A stretch of DNA of 64,000 nt from Streptomyces inusitatus (lineage in GTDB: Bacteria; Actinomycetota; Actinomycetes; Streptomycetales; Streptomycetaceae), in the NCBI RefSeq assembly GCF_014651115.1, contig NZ_BMWG01000028.1, positions 1 to 64,000 on the forward strand, in the 5' to 3' direction. The first letter of the stretch is position 1; every line of letters begins with the position of its first letter. Below are positions 56,415 through 64,000 of this stretch, piece after piece. The position numbers were made by a program, and so were the translations under genes. A model generated the notes under the pieces. That model was not told where the DNA came from. It did not search any database and was given only the letters and a program-made list of their open reading frames with translations.

Positions 56415-57055
56415 GCCGGGGCTCCTTTCAGAACCGGGGTGCGGGAGCGCAGCCACCAGTCGCGCATGCCCCACAGGACGAGCGCGAAGTAGATGACGTA
56501 GACCAGTCCGGAGAAGGCGAGGCCGCTGCTGAAGGCGAGCGGTACGCCGACGATGTCGACCAGGAGCCAGGCGAACCAGAACTCGATCAGGCCGCGGGCC
56601 TGGGCGACCATGGCGACGAGGGTGCCGACGAAGATGTACGCGTCGGCCCAGGGGCTCCAGGACAGCGAGGGGTAGAGGGTGAAGAGGCCGCCGACGGCGA
56701 GGGTGCCGAGGACCGCTCCGCCGATGAGCAGCCCGCGCTCCTTCCAGGTGGCGAAGCGGACGGCGATGGAGCCGTCCTGGGCCTGCCGGCTGCCCCGGGA
56801 CCACTGCCGCCAGCCCCAGAGCGCGACGAGGATGACGAGGAACTGCTTGCCGACTCCGCCGCTCAGCTCGGCGGAGGCGTAGGCGGCGACCAGGACGACG
56901 CCGGAGAGCAGCTGGGCGGGCCAGGTCCAGATCGAGCGCCGCCAGCCGAGCGCCAGGGCGGCCAGACCGATCGTGTTGCCGATCATGTCGGACCATTTGA
57001 TGTCCTGGCCGAAGGCGGTGAAGGCGACGGAGTTCAGGGTGGACAGGGCGCTCAT
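56411..57055 (-). CDS. ribM: PnuC-family vitamin transporter, probable riboflavin transporter RibM
   Basis: A 214-residue membrane protein with about seven helices (IGNTIGLAALALGW, LLSGVVLVAAYASAEL, FLVILVALWGWRQW, LIGGAVLGTLAVGGLF). WGWRQW and WLLVDIVGVPLAF are PnuC-family features. PnuC itself carries nicotinamide riboside, but relatives placed within riboflavin operons (RibM of S. davaonensis, PnuX of corynebacteria) carry riboflavin. Four-base overlaps with ribE and ribAB and the FMN riboswitch upstream support RibM. Confidence 0.9.
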   Translation of the reverse strand: MSALSTLNSVAFTAFGQDIKWSDMIGNTIGLAALALGWRRSIWTWPAQLLSGVVLVAAYASAELSGGVGKQFLVILVALWGWRQWSRGSRQAQDGSIAVRFATWKERGLLIGGAVLGTLAVGGLFTLYPSLSWSPWADAYIFVGTLVAMVAQARGLIEFWFAWLLVDIVGVPLAFSSGLAFSGLVYVIYFALVLWGMRDWWLRSRTPVLKGAPA

Positions 57056-57660
57056 GGCGCGATCCCCTCGATTCGGGGTCCGAGCAGTCGTTCGACGTAC
57101 TTGGCGATGATGTCGACCTCGATGTTGACCGGGTCGCCCTTGCCCTTGAGGCCGAGGGTGGTCAGCGCGAGGGTGGTGGGGATGAGGCTCACGGTGAAGT
57201 GGTCGGAGCCCGCTTCCACGACGGTGAGGCTGACCCCGTCGACGGTGATGGAGCCCTTCTCGACGACATGGCGGGAGAGGGCGGCCGGGAGGGCGATCTT
57301 GACGATCTCCCAGTTCTCCGACGGGGTGCGGTCGAGGATGGAGCCGGTGGCGTCGACGTGCCCCTGGACGATGTGCCCGCCGAGGCGTCCGCCGACCGGT
57401 GTGGGCCGCTCCAGATTGACCCGGGAGCCGGGGGTGAGGGCTCCGAGGCTGGAGCGGCTCAGGGTCTCGGCCATCACATCGGCGGTGAACTCCCCGCCGC
57501 CGGTCTCGACCACGGTGAGGCAGACGCCGTTGACGGCGATGGAGTCGCCGTGTTTCGCGCCGTCGGTGACCACGGGGCCGCGCAGACGGAAGCGGGACGC
57601 GTCGCCGAGGTCCTCGACGGCGGTGACCTCACCCAGTTCTTCGACGATTCCGGTGAACAC
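57052..57660 (-). CDS. ribE: Riboflavin synthase alpha chain
   Basis: A 202-residue enzyme that dismutates two ribityllumazines to riboflavin. The two lumazine-binding repeats begin MFTGIVEELGEV and GGHIVQGHVDATG; VNGVCLTVVE and VDGVSLTVVE are the repeated core strands. The start is GTG 57660, directly after the ribD stop. Length is typical. Confidence 0.96.
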   Translation of the reverse strand: MFTGIVEELGEVTAVEDLGDASRFRLRGPVVTDGAKHGDSIAVNGVCLTVVETGGGEFTADVMAETLSRSSLGALTPGSRVNLERPTPVGGRLGGHIVQGHVDATGSILDRTPSENWEIVKIALPAALSRHVVEKGSITVDGVSLTVVEAGSDHFTVSLIPTTLALTTLGLKGKGDPVNIEVDIIAKYVERLLGPRIEGIAP

Positions 57661-58797
57661 TCAGCGCTCCTTGGGTGCGATGACGGGGACGGCTGTTTCA
57701 GGGGTGCCGGGGGTGTCGGGGGTGTCGGGTACGGCGGTGATCCGGAGATCCGGGCCGATGCGTACGGTTTCCGTCGTTCTGAGCCGGAACGCTTCACCGA
57801 TGGTGGAGATTCCGGCGTCGCCGAGGGCGGCGGGGCCCGCCCCGAGGAGTACGGGGGCGAGGTAGCCGACGATCTCGTCGACGGCTCCGGCGGCGACGAA
57901 GGCCCCCGCGAGGGTGGGGCCGCCCTCCAGGAGCACGGCGCGCACCCCCCGGGCGTACAACTCGTCCAGCAGGGCCTGGACGGAGAGGCCGCCGCCGTCG
58001 CCGGGCGGGAGGCGGACGGTGTCCACCCCGGGCAGGGAGCCGGTGTCGGCGCGCTCGCCGACGGCGATCAGGGTCGGCGCGGCGCCGTCCAGGACGCGGG
58101 CCGTCGGCCGGATCACGGCATGGGTGTCGAGGACCACGCGCAGCGGCTGGCGCGCGCCGTCGACACCGCGCACGGCGAGGTGCGGATCGTCCGCGGCGAG
58201 GGTTCCGGAGCCGACCACGACCGCGTCGGCCTCGGCGCGGAGCCGGTGCACATCGGCGCGGGCCTCGGGCGAGGTGATCCAGCGGCTGGTGCGGTCCCGG
58301 GCGGCGATCCGGCCGTCGAGGGTGGCGGCGTACTTCCACCGGACATGGGGGCGGCGCAGGCGTACGGAGGTGAGCCAGGCCGCGTTGCCCGCCGCCGCCT
58401 CGGCCGCGAGCAGGCCGGACTCGACCCGGACGCCGGCCGCTCGCAGGGTGTCGGCTCCCCCGGTCGCCTGCGGGGTGGGGTCGCCCACCGCGTAGACGAC
58501 CCGGTCGACGCCGGCCTCGATGAGCGCTCGCGTACAGGGGCCGGTGCGGCCGGTGTGGTCGCAGGGTTCGAGGGTGACGTACGCGGTGCCGCCCCGGGCG
58601 CTCGCGCCCGCCGCGGCGAGGGCGTGCACCTCGGCGTGCGGTCCGCCCGCGCGCTGGTGGTAGCCGATGCCGGTGATCTCTCCGGAGGCGTCGGCGATGA
58701 CGCATCCCACGACCGGGTTGGGGCTGGTGAAGCCGAGTCCGCGGGCGGCGAGCGCGATGGCTCGGCGCATGGCGGCGGTGTCGGCTGCGGTGGCCAC
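57661..58797 (-). CDS. ribD: Bifunctional riboflavin deaminase/reductase
   Basis: A 378-residue enzyme for the second and third steps of the pyrimidine branch. The N-terminal deaminase has zinc ligands in GPHAEVHAL and TLEPCDHTGRTGPC; the C-terminal NADPH reductase has KYAATLDGRIAA and VLLEGGPTLAGAF. GTG 58797 is chosen because AGGAGGACCC precedes it and VATAADTAAMRRAI is the usual beginning. It is the first gene of the riboflavin operon, 161 bases after the FMN riboswitch. The last ~25 residues are a Thr-Pro repeat. Confidence 0.95.
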   Translation of the reverse strand: MATAADTAAMRRAIALAARGLGFTSPNPVVGCVIADASGEITGIGYHQRAGGPHAEVHALAAAGASARGGTAYVTLEPCDHTGRTGPCTRALIEAGVDRVVYAVGDPTPQATGGADTLRAAGVRVESGLLAAEAAAGNAAWLTSVRLRRPHVRWKYAATLDGRIAARDRTSRWITSPEARADVHRLRAEADAVVVGSGTLAADDPHLAVRGVDGARQPLRVVLDTHAVIRPTARVLDGAAPTLIAVGERADTGSLPGVDTVRLPPGDGGGLSVQALLDELYARGVRAVLLEGGPTLAGAFVAAGAVDEIVGYLAPVLLGAGPAALGDAGISTIGEAFRLRTTETVRIGPDLRITAVPDTPDTPGTPETAVPVIAPKER

Positions 58798-58958
58798 CGG
58801 GTCCTCCTGCCTCTTCGGGCACGGACTCCGGGGCCTGTCGATGACGACAGAGAGCGGGACGCCTGACACACAACAGCGCCGGGCCGTCGGAGGCACCGAT
58901 CGCCACGGGGGCGATCAGCCGCCGATAACGGCCGGCGTGCCATGAAGGGCCGCCCGCC
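58798..58958 (-). promoter_or_regulatory. ribD leader between riboswitch and start codon
   Basis: This stretch is the expression platform of the FMN riboswitch. It contains a perfect hairpin GATCGCC-ACGGG-GGCGATC at 58898-58916. There is no T-run after the hairpin, so control may be by hiding the ribosome binding site or by Rho rather than by intrinsic termination. Confidence 0.5.
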
Positions 58959-59085
58959 GCGCACTGCCTCCCATCCGGACTTTAACCGTCGGTCCAGGAA
59001 TTTCACCTGGTCAACCGGCCGCTGGATGCGGACGGGTCGCGGACTATAACCGCCGGTTCGGAATTTCACCGACCCCGGAGTGCGC
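58959..59085 (-). ncRNA. FMN riboswitch (RFN element)
   Basis: On the reverse strand the closing stem GCGCACT/AGTGCGC (59079-59085 with 58959-58965) encloses the RFN landmarks: GGTGAAATTCC, GACCGGCGGT, CAGGTGAAATTCCTGG, GACGGTTAAAGTC and CGGATGGGAGG. FMN binding represses riboflavin genes. It controls ribD-ribE-ribM-ribAB-ribH and perhaps hisE-hisG. Confidence 0.95.
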
Positions 59086-59201
59086 TGCTGCTGATACAGG
59101 GCCAGTCTGCCACGGGACGATGTGGACCATGCGGGTGAAGCGTGTGGTCTGACTCACAGGCATCGGCCGACAGCCTCGCCCCTTGGCTTGATTTCCCCCT
59201 A

Positions 59202-59231
59202 TTGACCCCTCTGGTCTAGTCCTTTTACGCT
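59202..59231 (+). promoter_or_regulatory. Promoter with DasR-like box, no gene downstream
   Basis: TTGACC (59202-59207) and TACGCT (59226-59231) are 18 bases apart. Between them TGGTCTAGTCCT (59212-59223) matches 10 of 12 core positions of the DasR/chitinase operator. No coding sequence follows on this strand; the next element is the hairpin at 59262. Confidence 0.55.
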
Positions 59232-59261
59232 CTGCGGACCTCCGCACGCGCGCGGGGTGAC

Positions 59262-59307
59262 GGACGCCCGGCGGCGGAGTCCCGGCCCTTGCCGCCGCCG
59301 GGCGTCC
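59262..59307. terminator. Long perfect hairpin upstream of the ROK gene end
   Basis: GGACGCCCGGCGGCGG (59262-59277) pairs perfectly over 16 bases with 59292-59307, loop 14 bases. It may end the ROK message on the reverse strand or the orphan transcript from 59202 on the forward strand. Confidence 0.7.
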
Positions 59308-59370
59308 CTCCGCGCCGGCCGCGGCACCGATCACGGCGCCGGTCGCAGGATCGGCCGCAGCGTCGGCCGC

Positions 59371-60540
59371 TCAGAGAGCCGGGCCGAAGACCTCCTCCTG
59401 CGCCGCGTCACGGGCGGTGAGCAGCGCTCCGCGCAGCACCGCCGCGCCGCCCAGCTCCCCCGCCCTGACCCGGGTGGCCAGCGGGGTCAGCTCGGCCAGC
59501 GCGGATTCGACCCTGGCCGCCAGCTCGGCCCCGCCCGCCAGACCGACCTCGCCGCCGAGCACCACACACCCCGGGTCGAGCACGGAGGCCACCGCCGCCG
59601 CCCCCAGGGCCAGCCGCCGGGCGAGCGCGTCCAGAAAGGCGTCCTCCCCCGCCGCGACCGCCTCGGCGACGATCGCGGCCGCCGCCGGGCCCGGCGCGTC
59701 GGGCGCCTTGACGCCGTACTCCTCGGCGAGGGCGCAGATCGCCGCCGACCCCGCCAGGGAGTGGAAACCCCCATCGCAGCCGTGGGCGGACGGCAGCCCG
59801 CCGGTGCCGGGCACCGGGAGGAAGCCGATCTCACCGGCGCCGCCCGACGCGCCCCGGCGGAGCCTGCCGTCGAGGAAGAGCGCCGCGCCGACGCCGTGGC
59901 CGAGCCAGAGACAGACGAAGGTGTCGCGGTGGCGCGCCGCGCCCGCGCGCTGCTCCGCGACGGCGGCGAGATTGGTCTCGTTCTCCAGCACCACCCGCGC
60001 GGGGAGTCGCTTCTGCAGCTCGGCCACGAGAAGCCGGTGCCAGGCGGGCAGGCCCGTGGCGTCGCGCAGCTCGCCGGTGGCCGGGTCGATCAGGCCGGGC
60101 ACCCCGATGCCGACGGTGTGCAGCCTGGTCGCGCCCGCCTCCCGCACGGTCCGCTCCAGCACCGCCACCGTCCGCTCGACGGCCGGGCCGGGGCCGGTGT
60201 CCCGGTCGACGGGCAGCGCGGCCTCGGCGAGGATCTCGCCGAGGAGGTCCGCGACGACGAGCGAGACGCCCTCGGTGCGGATGTCGAGGGCCGCGAGATG
60301 GGCCCGGTCCGCGACTATCCCGTACACCCGGGCATTGGGGCCGCGACGGCGCGCGCCCGTCTCGCCGACCACTCCGACGAGCCCGGAGGCCTGGAGCCGT
60401 TCCACCAGATCGGCGACGGTGGGCCGGGAGAGCCCGGTCAGGGTCTTCAGCTGTCCGGCCGTCAACGGACCCTCGCTCTGGAGCAGTTCGAGTGCGAGCC
60501 GGTCGTTGATGGCCCGTGCGGTGCTCGGGGATGCGGGCAT
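59371..60540 (-). CDS. ROK-family transcriptional regulator
   Basis: A 389-residue NagC/XylR-type repressor. The winged helix is LTAGQLKTLTGLSRPTVADL (about 27-46). The sugar-kinase-like domain has VGIGVPGLIDPATG, the ENETNLAAVAEQ stretch, and LWLGHGVGAALFLDGRL. The usual zinc site CxCGxxGC is not evident: the protein reads SAHGCDGGFHSL, so metal binding may be lost. It is divergent from an MFS transporter and probably represses it through the inverted repeat at 60583-60605. Confidence 0.92.
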   Translation of the reverse strand: MPASPSTARAINDRLALELLQSEGPLTAGQLKTLTGLSRPTVADLVERLQASGLVGVVGETGARRRGPNARVYGIVADRAHLAALDIRTEGVSLVVADLLGEILAEAALPVDRDTGPGPAVERTVAVLERTVREAGATRLHTVGIGVPGLIDPATGELRDATGLPAWHRLLVAELQKRLPARVVLENETNLAAVAEQRAGAARHRDTFVCLWLGHGVGAALFLDGRLRRGASGGAGEIGFLPVPGTGGLPSAHGCDGGFHSLAGSAAICALAEEYGVKAPDAPGPAAAAIVAEAVAAGEDAFLDALARRLALGAAAVASVLDPGCVVLGGEVGLAGGAELAARVESALAELTPLATRVRAGELGGAAVLRGALLTARDAAQEEVFGPAL

Positions 60541-60582
60541 GCGGGAATCCTTTCAGATCGGCTCCCCCGGATTGACCATTAT

Positions 60583-60605
60583 CTATCAGGCAGGGTTCCT
60601 GATAG
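60583..60605. promoter_or_regulatory. Probable ROK operator
   Basis: CTATCAGG (60583-60590) and CCTGATAG (60598-60605) form perfect 8-base arms around seven bases in the divergent ROK-MFS gap, 37 bases before the MFS start. A TTGACC at 60572-60577 just left may be a -35 box for the transporter, although no matching -10 was found. Confidence 0.6.
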
Positions 60606-60641
60606 TTTACTGCCAACCAACGGACAGGGAGGGACGCCGGC

Positions 60642-61874
60642 ATGGCGTACGCAGTGGTTTCTGGGCAACAACGATGGAAACGGGCGCGGTTCGCCGTGGC
60701 CATGGTCTTCTGTGTGCACGGCGCGGTGACGGGCAGCTTCGCCACCCGCATCCCCTGGATCCAGGATCACGCCGGGGTCAGCGCCGGACAGCTCGGGCTC
60801 GCACTCGCCTTTCCCGCGATCGGCGCTTCGCTGACGATGCCGCTGGCCGGCACGGTCAGCCACCGCTTCGGCGCGCGGAACGCCCTGCGCGGACTGCTCG
60901 CCCTGTGGACCCTGGCGCTGACGCTGCCCGCCCTCGCGCCGAATCTCGCGACGCTCTGCGGCGCGCTCTTCCTGTACGGGGCCGCGGCCGGGCTCTCCGA
61001 CGTGGCGATGAACGCGCTCGGGGTGGAGACCGAGAACCGGATCGGCCGCTCGATCATGTCCAGCCTGCACGGCATGTGGAGCGTGGGTGCGCTGATCGGC
61101 TCGGCGGGCGGCACCCTCGCCGCGCACCTGGGCACCGACGCCCGGCTGCACCACGCGATGGCGGCGGCGGTCCTCACCGCGCTCGGGCTGATCGCCTGCC
61201 AGGGCGTGCTGGATCTGCGCAGCACCCCCGACGAGGAGGCGCCGCCGAGGTTCGCGCTGCCGCCCAGGTCCGCGGTGATCATCGGAGCGGTCGGCTTCTG
61301 CGCGGTGTTCGCGGAGGGCGCGAGCCTGGACTGGTCGGCGGTCTACCTCCGCGACGAGCTGGGCACATCCGCCGGTCTCGCGGCTGCCTCCACCACGGCC
61401 TTCGCCCTCACGATGGCGGTGGCACGGCTGGTCGGCGACCGGGTGGTGGACCGGTTCGGCGCGGTGCGCACGGTCAGATGGGGAGGGGTGCTGGCGACCG
61501 CGGGCGGACTGCTGGTGGTGCTGGCCCCTCATCCGGCGCTGGCCGTGAGCGGCTTCGGCCTCATCGGCCTCGGGGTGGCCGTGGTCGTCCCGCTCGCCTT
61601 CGCCGCGGCCGCCCGGAGCGGGCCCCGCCCCGCCCAGGCCATCGCGGGCGTCGCGACCATCACCTACACCTCGGGCCTGATCGCCCCCTCCGCCATCGGC
61701 GCGGTCGCCGACGCGACCAGCCTCATCGTCTCCTTCGGCCTGGTGACAGCGCTCGCCTTCGGCATCATCCTGGGCGCGGGGGTGCTGCGCTCCGCGCGTG
61801 GCGAGCGGGCCCGGTCGGCCCCGACGACCCCGGCGGCCCCTCAGGACCACACCCTCACCAAGCCGAAGTCCTGA
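60642..61874 (+). CDS. MFS transporter, sugar-type
   Basis: A 410-residue, 12-helix transporter. It resembles the bacterial FucP/YbjJ-like branch: FCVHGAVTGSFATRIPWIQD at the N-terminus, SLHGMWSVGALIGSAGG in helix 5, and GASLDWSAVYLRDELG between helices 7 and 8. The divergent ROK regulator suggests a sugar or sugar-derivative substrate. ATG 60642 follows GGGAGG. A hairpin follows the stop. Confidence 0.9.
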   Translation: MAYAVVSGQQRWKRARFAVAMVFCVHGAVTGSFATRIPWIQDHAGVSAGQLGLALAFPAIGASLTMPLAGTVSHRFGARNALRGLLALWTLALTLPALAPNLATLCGALFLYGAAAGLSDVAMNALGVETENRIGRSIMSSLHGMWSVGALIGSAGGTLAAHLGTDARLHHAMAAAVLTALGLIACQGVLDLRSTPDEEAPPRFALPPRSAVIIGAVGFCAVFAEGASLDWSAVYLRDELGTSAGLAAASTTAFALTMAVARLVGDRVVDRFGAVRTVRWGGVLATAGGLLVVLAPHPALAVSGFGLIGLGVAVVVPLAFAAAARSGPRPAQAIAGVATITYTSGLIAPSAIGAVADATSLIVSFGLVTALAFGIILGAGVLRSARGERARSAPTTPAAPQDHTLTKPKS

Positions 61875-61875
61875 A

Positions 61876-61902
61876 CCGGGGGGCGGACCGTACCGCCCGG
61901 GG
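61876..61902 (+). terminator. Possible terminator after the MFS gene
   Basis: GGGCGG (61881-61886) and CCGCCC (61893-61898) pair around ACCGTA, with further imperfect G-C pairing on both sides, starting just after the stop codon. No T-run. Confidence 0.4.
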
Positions 61903-62046
61903 CCGCCCCTCCCCCGCCGAAGGCGCACCCCCGGTGGGCGGGGTGACAATCCCGCGCCGCCCGCCCGGAGGGAAAAACCTGGCCGAAACTCGCACTACCA
62001 TTGCGCCGATCGTCGAACACCCCCGAAGGACACAAAGGAGCGGCCC

Positions 62047-63480
62047 GTGAACCTCGGCGTGCGCTGGACCCTGCACGGCGACGGGCGGACACCCGCTCCG
62101 GGCGCCGTCGTACGCCCCGACGAACGGCTCTCCTGGCCACGGACGGCGGGCCTGGGCGCTCAGCATGTCGTGGCCATGTTCGGGGCGTCCTTCGTCGCCC
62201 CGGTTCTGATGGGGCTGGACCCCAACCTCGCGATCATGATGTCCGGCGTCGCGACGATGATCTTCCTCCTCGCCACCCGGGGGCGGGTGCCCAGCTATCT
62301 GGGCTGCTCGCTCTCCTTCGTGGGCGTGGCGGCGGCCATCCGGGCGGGCGGCGGCGACAGCGCGACCGTCACGGGCGCGGTCTTCGTGGTCGGTGCGGCC
62401 CTCTTCCTCGCGGGCCTGGCCGTGCAGCGCTTCGGCGCGCGGATCATCCACGCCGCGATGCCGCCTATCGTGACCGGCGCGGTCGTGATGCTCATCGGCT
62501 TCAATCTGGCCCCGGTCACCGCGAGCACCTACTGGCCGCAGGACCAGTGGACCGCGCTGCTGACGATGCTCTTCACCGGGCTCGCCGTGGTCTGTCTGCG
62601 CGGTTTCCTCTCGCGTATCGCGATCTTCCTCGGGCTGATCTTCGGCTATCTGCTCTCCTGGGTGCTGGACCGGGTCTTCGGCAAGATCAACTCCCCGGTG
62701 GGCGGCGGCGAGGCCGTCGACCACTGGCGGCTGGACTTCTCGGCGGTGGGCAGGGCCGACTGGATCGGGCTGCCCTCCTTCCACGGGCCCAGCTTCGAGT
62801 GGTCGGCGATCCTGATCGCGCTCCCCGTGGTCATCGCCCTGATCGCGGAGAACGCCGGACATGTCAAGGCCGTCGGCGAGATGACCGGCGACTCCCTCGA
62901 CGACAAGCTCGGCACCGCGATCGCCGCCGACGGCGCGGCCTCGATGCTCTCCACCGCGGTGGGCGGGCCGCCGAACACCACGTACTCCGAGAACATCGGC
63001 GTCATGGCGGCCACCCGGGTCTACTCGACCGCCGCCTACTGGGCCGCCGCCGGATTCGCCCTGCTCTTCGGACTCTGTCCAAAGTTCGGCGCGGTGGTCG
63101 CCGCGATCCCCGGCGGGGTGCTCGGCGGAATCACCGTGATCCTCTACGGCATGATCGGGCTGCTGGGCGCACAGATCTGGATCAACGCCAAGGTCGATCT
63201 GAGCAATCCGCTGAATCTGGTGCCGGCCGCGGCGGGCATCATCATCGGCGTCGGCGGGGTGAGCCTGAAGGTCACCGACGACTTCGAGATCGGCGGGATC
63301 GCGCTCGGCACGATCGTGGTCATCACCGGCTACCACGTGCTGCGGGCCTTCGCCCCGGCGCATCTGAAGGAGCAGAAGCCGCTGCTGGACGCCGGGACCT
63401 CGGCGTACGACTCCGGGAACGCCGGGAACTCCGGGAACGCTCCCTCCGACGGCCCCAAGGGCGGCGGCACGGAGCGGTAG
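62047..63480 (+). CDS. NCS2 uracil/xanthine permease
   Basis: A 477-residue nucleobase transporter with about 14 helices. Family signatures: QHVVAMFGASFVAPVLMGLD at helix 1, IALIAENAGHVKAV in helix 8 and GGPPNTTYSENIGVMAATR in helix 10, where the NxGxT-like motif is NTTYSENIG, as in uracil (UraA-type) rather than purine permeases. GTG 62047 follows AAAGGAG. The C-terminal ~35 residues are Gly/Asn/Ser low-complexity. Confidence 0.93.
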   Translation: MNLGVRWTLHGDGRTPAPGAVVRPDERLSWPRTAGLGAQHVVAMFGASFVAPVLMGLDPNLAIMMSGVATMIFLLATRGRVPSYLGCSLSFVGVAAAIRAGGGDSATVTGAVFVVGAALFLAGLAVQRFGARIIHAAMPPIVTGAVVMLIGFNLAPVTASTYWPQDQWTALLTMLFTGLAVVCLRGFLSRIAIFLGLIFGYLLSWVLDRVFGKINSPVGGGEAVDHWRLDFSAVGRADWIGLPSFHGPSFEWSAILIALPVVIALIAENAGHVKAVGEMTGDSLDDKLGTAIAADGAASMLSTAVGGPPNTTYSENIGVMAATRVYSTAAYWAAAGFALLFGLCPKFGAVVAAIPGGVLGGITVILYGMIGLLGAQIWINAKVDLSNPLNLVPAAAGIIIGVGGVSLKVTDDFEIGGIALGTIVVITGYHVLRAFAPAHLKEQKPLLDAGTSAYDSGNAGNSGNAPSDGPKGGGTER

Positions 63481-63506
63481 GGCCTCGTACCCCGTTCCGG
63501 GGAAGT

Positions 63507-63535
63507 CCGGGCCGCTCGCCCCGTGAGCGGCCCGG
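63507..63535 (+). terminator. Hairpin terminator after the NCS2 permease gene
   Basis: CCGGGCCGCTC (63507-63517) pairs perfectly over 11 bases with GAGCGGCCCGG (63525-63535), loop seven bases. It lies between the permease stop and the next start. Confidence 0.7.
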
Positions 63536-63554
63536 CTGCTGGGACGCTGCCCCC

Positions 63555-64000
63555 ATGACGTACAGCGAAGTGATCGCGACGGACCCGGCGGGCGTGGCCG
63601 ATGTGACCGATGTGACCGATGTGGTGGCGCGGCTGCGGGCGCTCGGCTCCCGCTGGCACGCGGCCGACGGGGTGGCGGTCTTCAACCGGGTCTATCTGAC
63701 GGTGACCGAGGAGATCGGTCGCCGCATCGAGGCGGGCGAGTTCCCCGACCGCCGGGCGGCGGCCACGCTGGACGTGCTCTTCGCGGGGCGCTATCTCGCG
63801 GCGGTGACGGCGGCGGAGACGGGGGCCGGGGCCCCCGCCTGCTGGCGGCCGCTCTTCCAGTACCGGCACCATCCCGGCGTACGCCCGGTGCAGTTCGCCC
63901 TCGCCGGGGTGAACGCGCACATCGGGCACGATCTGGCGCTCGCGGTGGTCGACTCCTGCCGGGCGCTGGGGTGCGAGCCAGCCGATCTGGAGGCCGAGTT
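63555..64000 (+). CDS. DUF5995-family protein, cut by the window end
   Basis: The first 148 residues of a protein with LGSRWHAADGVAVFNRVYL and a later GVNAHIGHDLALAVVDSC, which I recognise as the DUF5995 family of unknown function. The HIGHD histidines may bind metal. An N-terminal Val-Thr-Asp repeat comes from three tandem 9-base units near 63599-63625. ATG 63555 is used; the 3' end lies outside the window. Confidence 0.85.
   Translation, partial: MTYSEVIATDPAGVADVTDVTDVVARLRALGSRWHAADGVAVFNRVYLTVTEEIGRRIEAGEFPDRRAAATLDVLFAGRYLAAVTAAETGAGAPACWRPLFQYRHHPGVRPVQFALAGVNAHIGHDLALAVVDSCRALGCEPADLEAE

Noticed and set aside
59085..59200. Promoter of the riboflavin operon
   Set aside because: It must be here on the reverse strand, but several weak -10-like hexamers compete and none has a convincing -35, so I did not call one.

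Overview
The window is chromosomal DNA of a Streptomyces species or a very close relative. Base composition is very GC-rich, start codons are often GTG (one TTG), and several families are typical of the genus: a conservon (CvnABCD), SmeA-SffA, RbpA behind a sigma-R promoter, the SCO1431 family of small membrane proteins, and DasR-like boxes. From memory the gene order follows S. coelicolor from about SCO1390 to SCO1450; I could not check this by alignment. No phage, insertion sequence, CRISPR array, tRNA or rRNA was seen, so this looks like conserved core chromosome with local losses and insertions.

Layout. 0.4-2.6 kb: crr-ptsI, general sugar phosphotransferase components. 2.7-10.7 kb: an unrecognised protein, acetoacetyl-CoA synthetase, a GH31 glycosidase, a zinc-ribbon NUDIX hydrolase, and a DUF35/thiolase pair behind a perfect inverted repeat. 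10.8-15 kb: a complete conservon. 16.1-23.5 kb: a three-gene MukF/MukE/MukB-like (JetA/JetB/JetC-like) condensin locus with no nuclease partner. 23.6-30.4 kb: a GntR regulator divergent from pxpABC, followed by an opposed ATP-dependent 5-oxoprolinase whose 3' end overlaps pxpC. 30.4-32.6 kb: a HEAT-repeat protein whose frame runs without a stop into the oxoprolinase gene, a tiny Cys-Cys-Cys peptide gene, and an ankyrin protein. 32.9-34.8 kb: the sporulation-septum pair smeA-sffA. 34.9-40.1 kb: MocR regulator/YczE pair, glycerophosphodiesterase, UMF1-type transporter, rbpA. 40.3-50.5 kb: mostly single genes (FxsA, an MmyB-type regulator, polyprenol mannose synthase, amidohydrolase, Lrp, acyl-CoA dehydrogenase, a Tat-exported C39 protease, a uridine-kinase-like protein). 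50.9-58.8 kb: a TPR-AAA ATPase, then a reverse-strand run PH protein-hisG-hisE-ribH-ribAB-ribM-ribE-ribD headed by an FMN riboswitch. 59.4-64 kb: ROK regulator divergent from an MFS transporter, an NCS2 permease and a DUF5995 gene cut by the window end.

The most interesting parts are the nuclease-less condensin locus with a changed Walker B motif, the Cys-rich micropeptide beside the HEAT protein, the stop-free G-tract junction, the two convergent 5-oxoproline systems, and two promoter-plus-hairpin units with no reading frame (50.5 kb and 59.2 kb). The second of these looks like the remains of a DasR-controlled, probably chitinase, gene.
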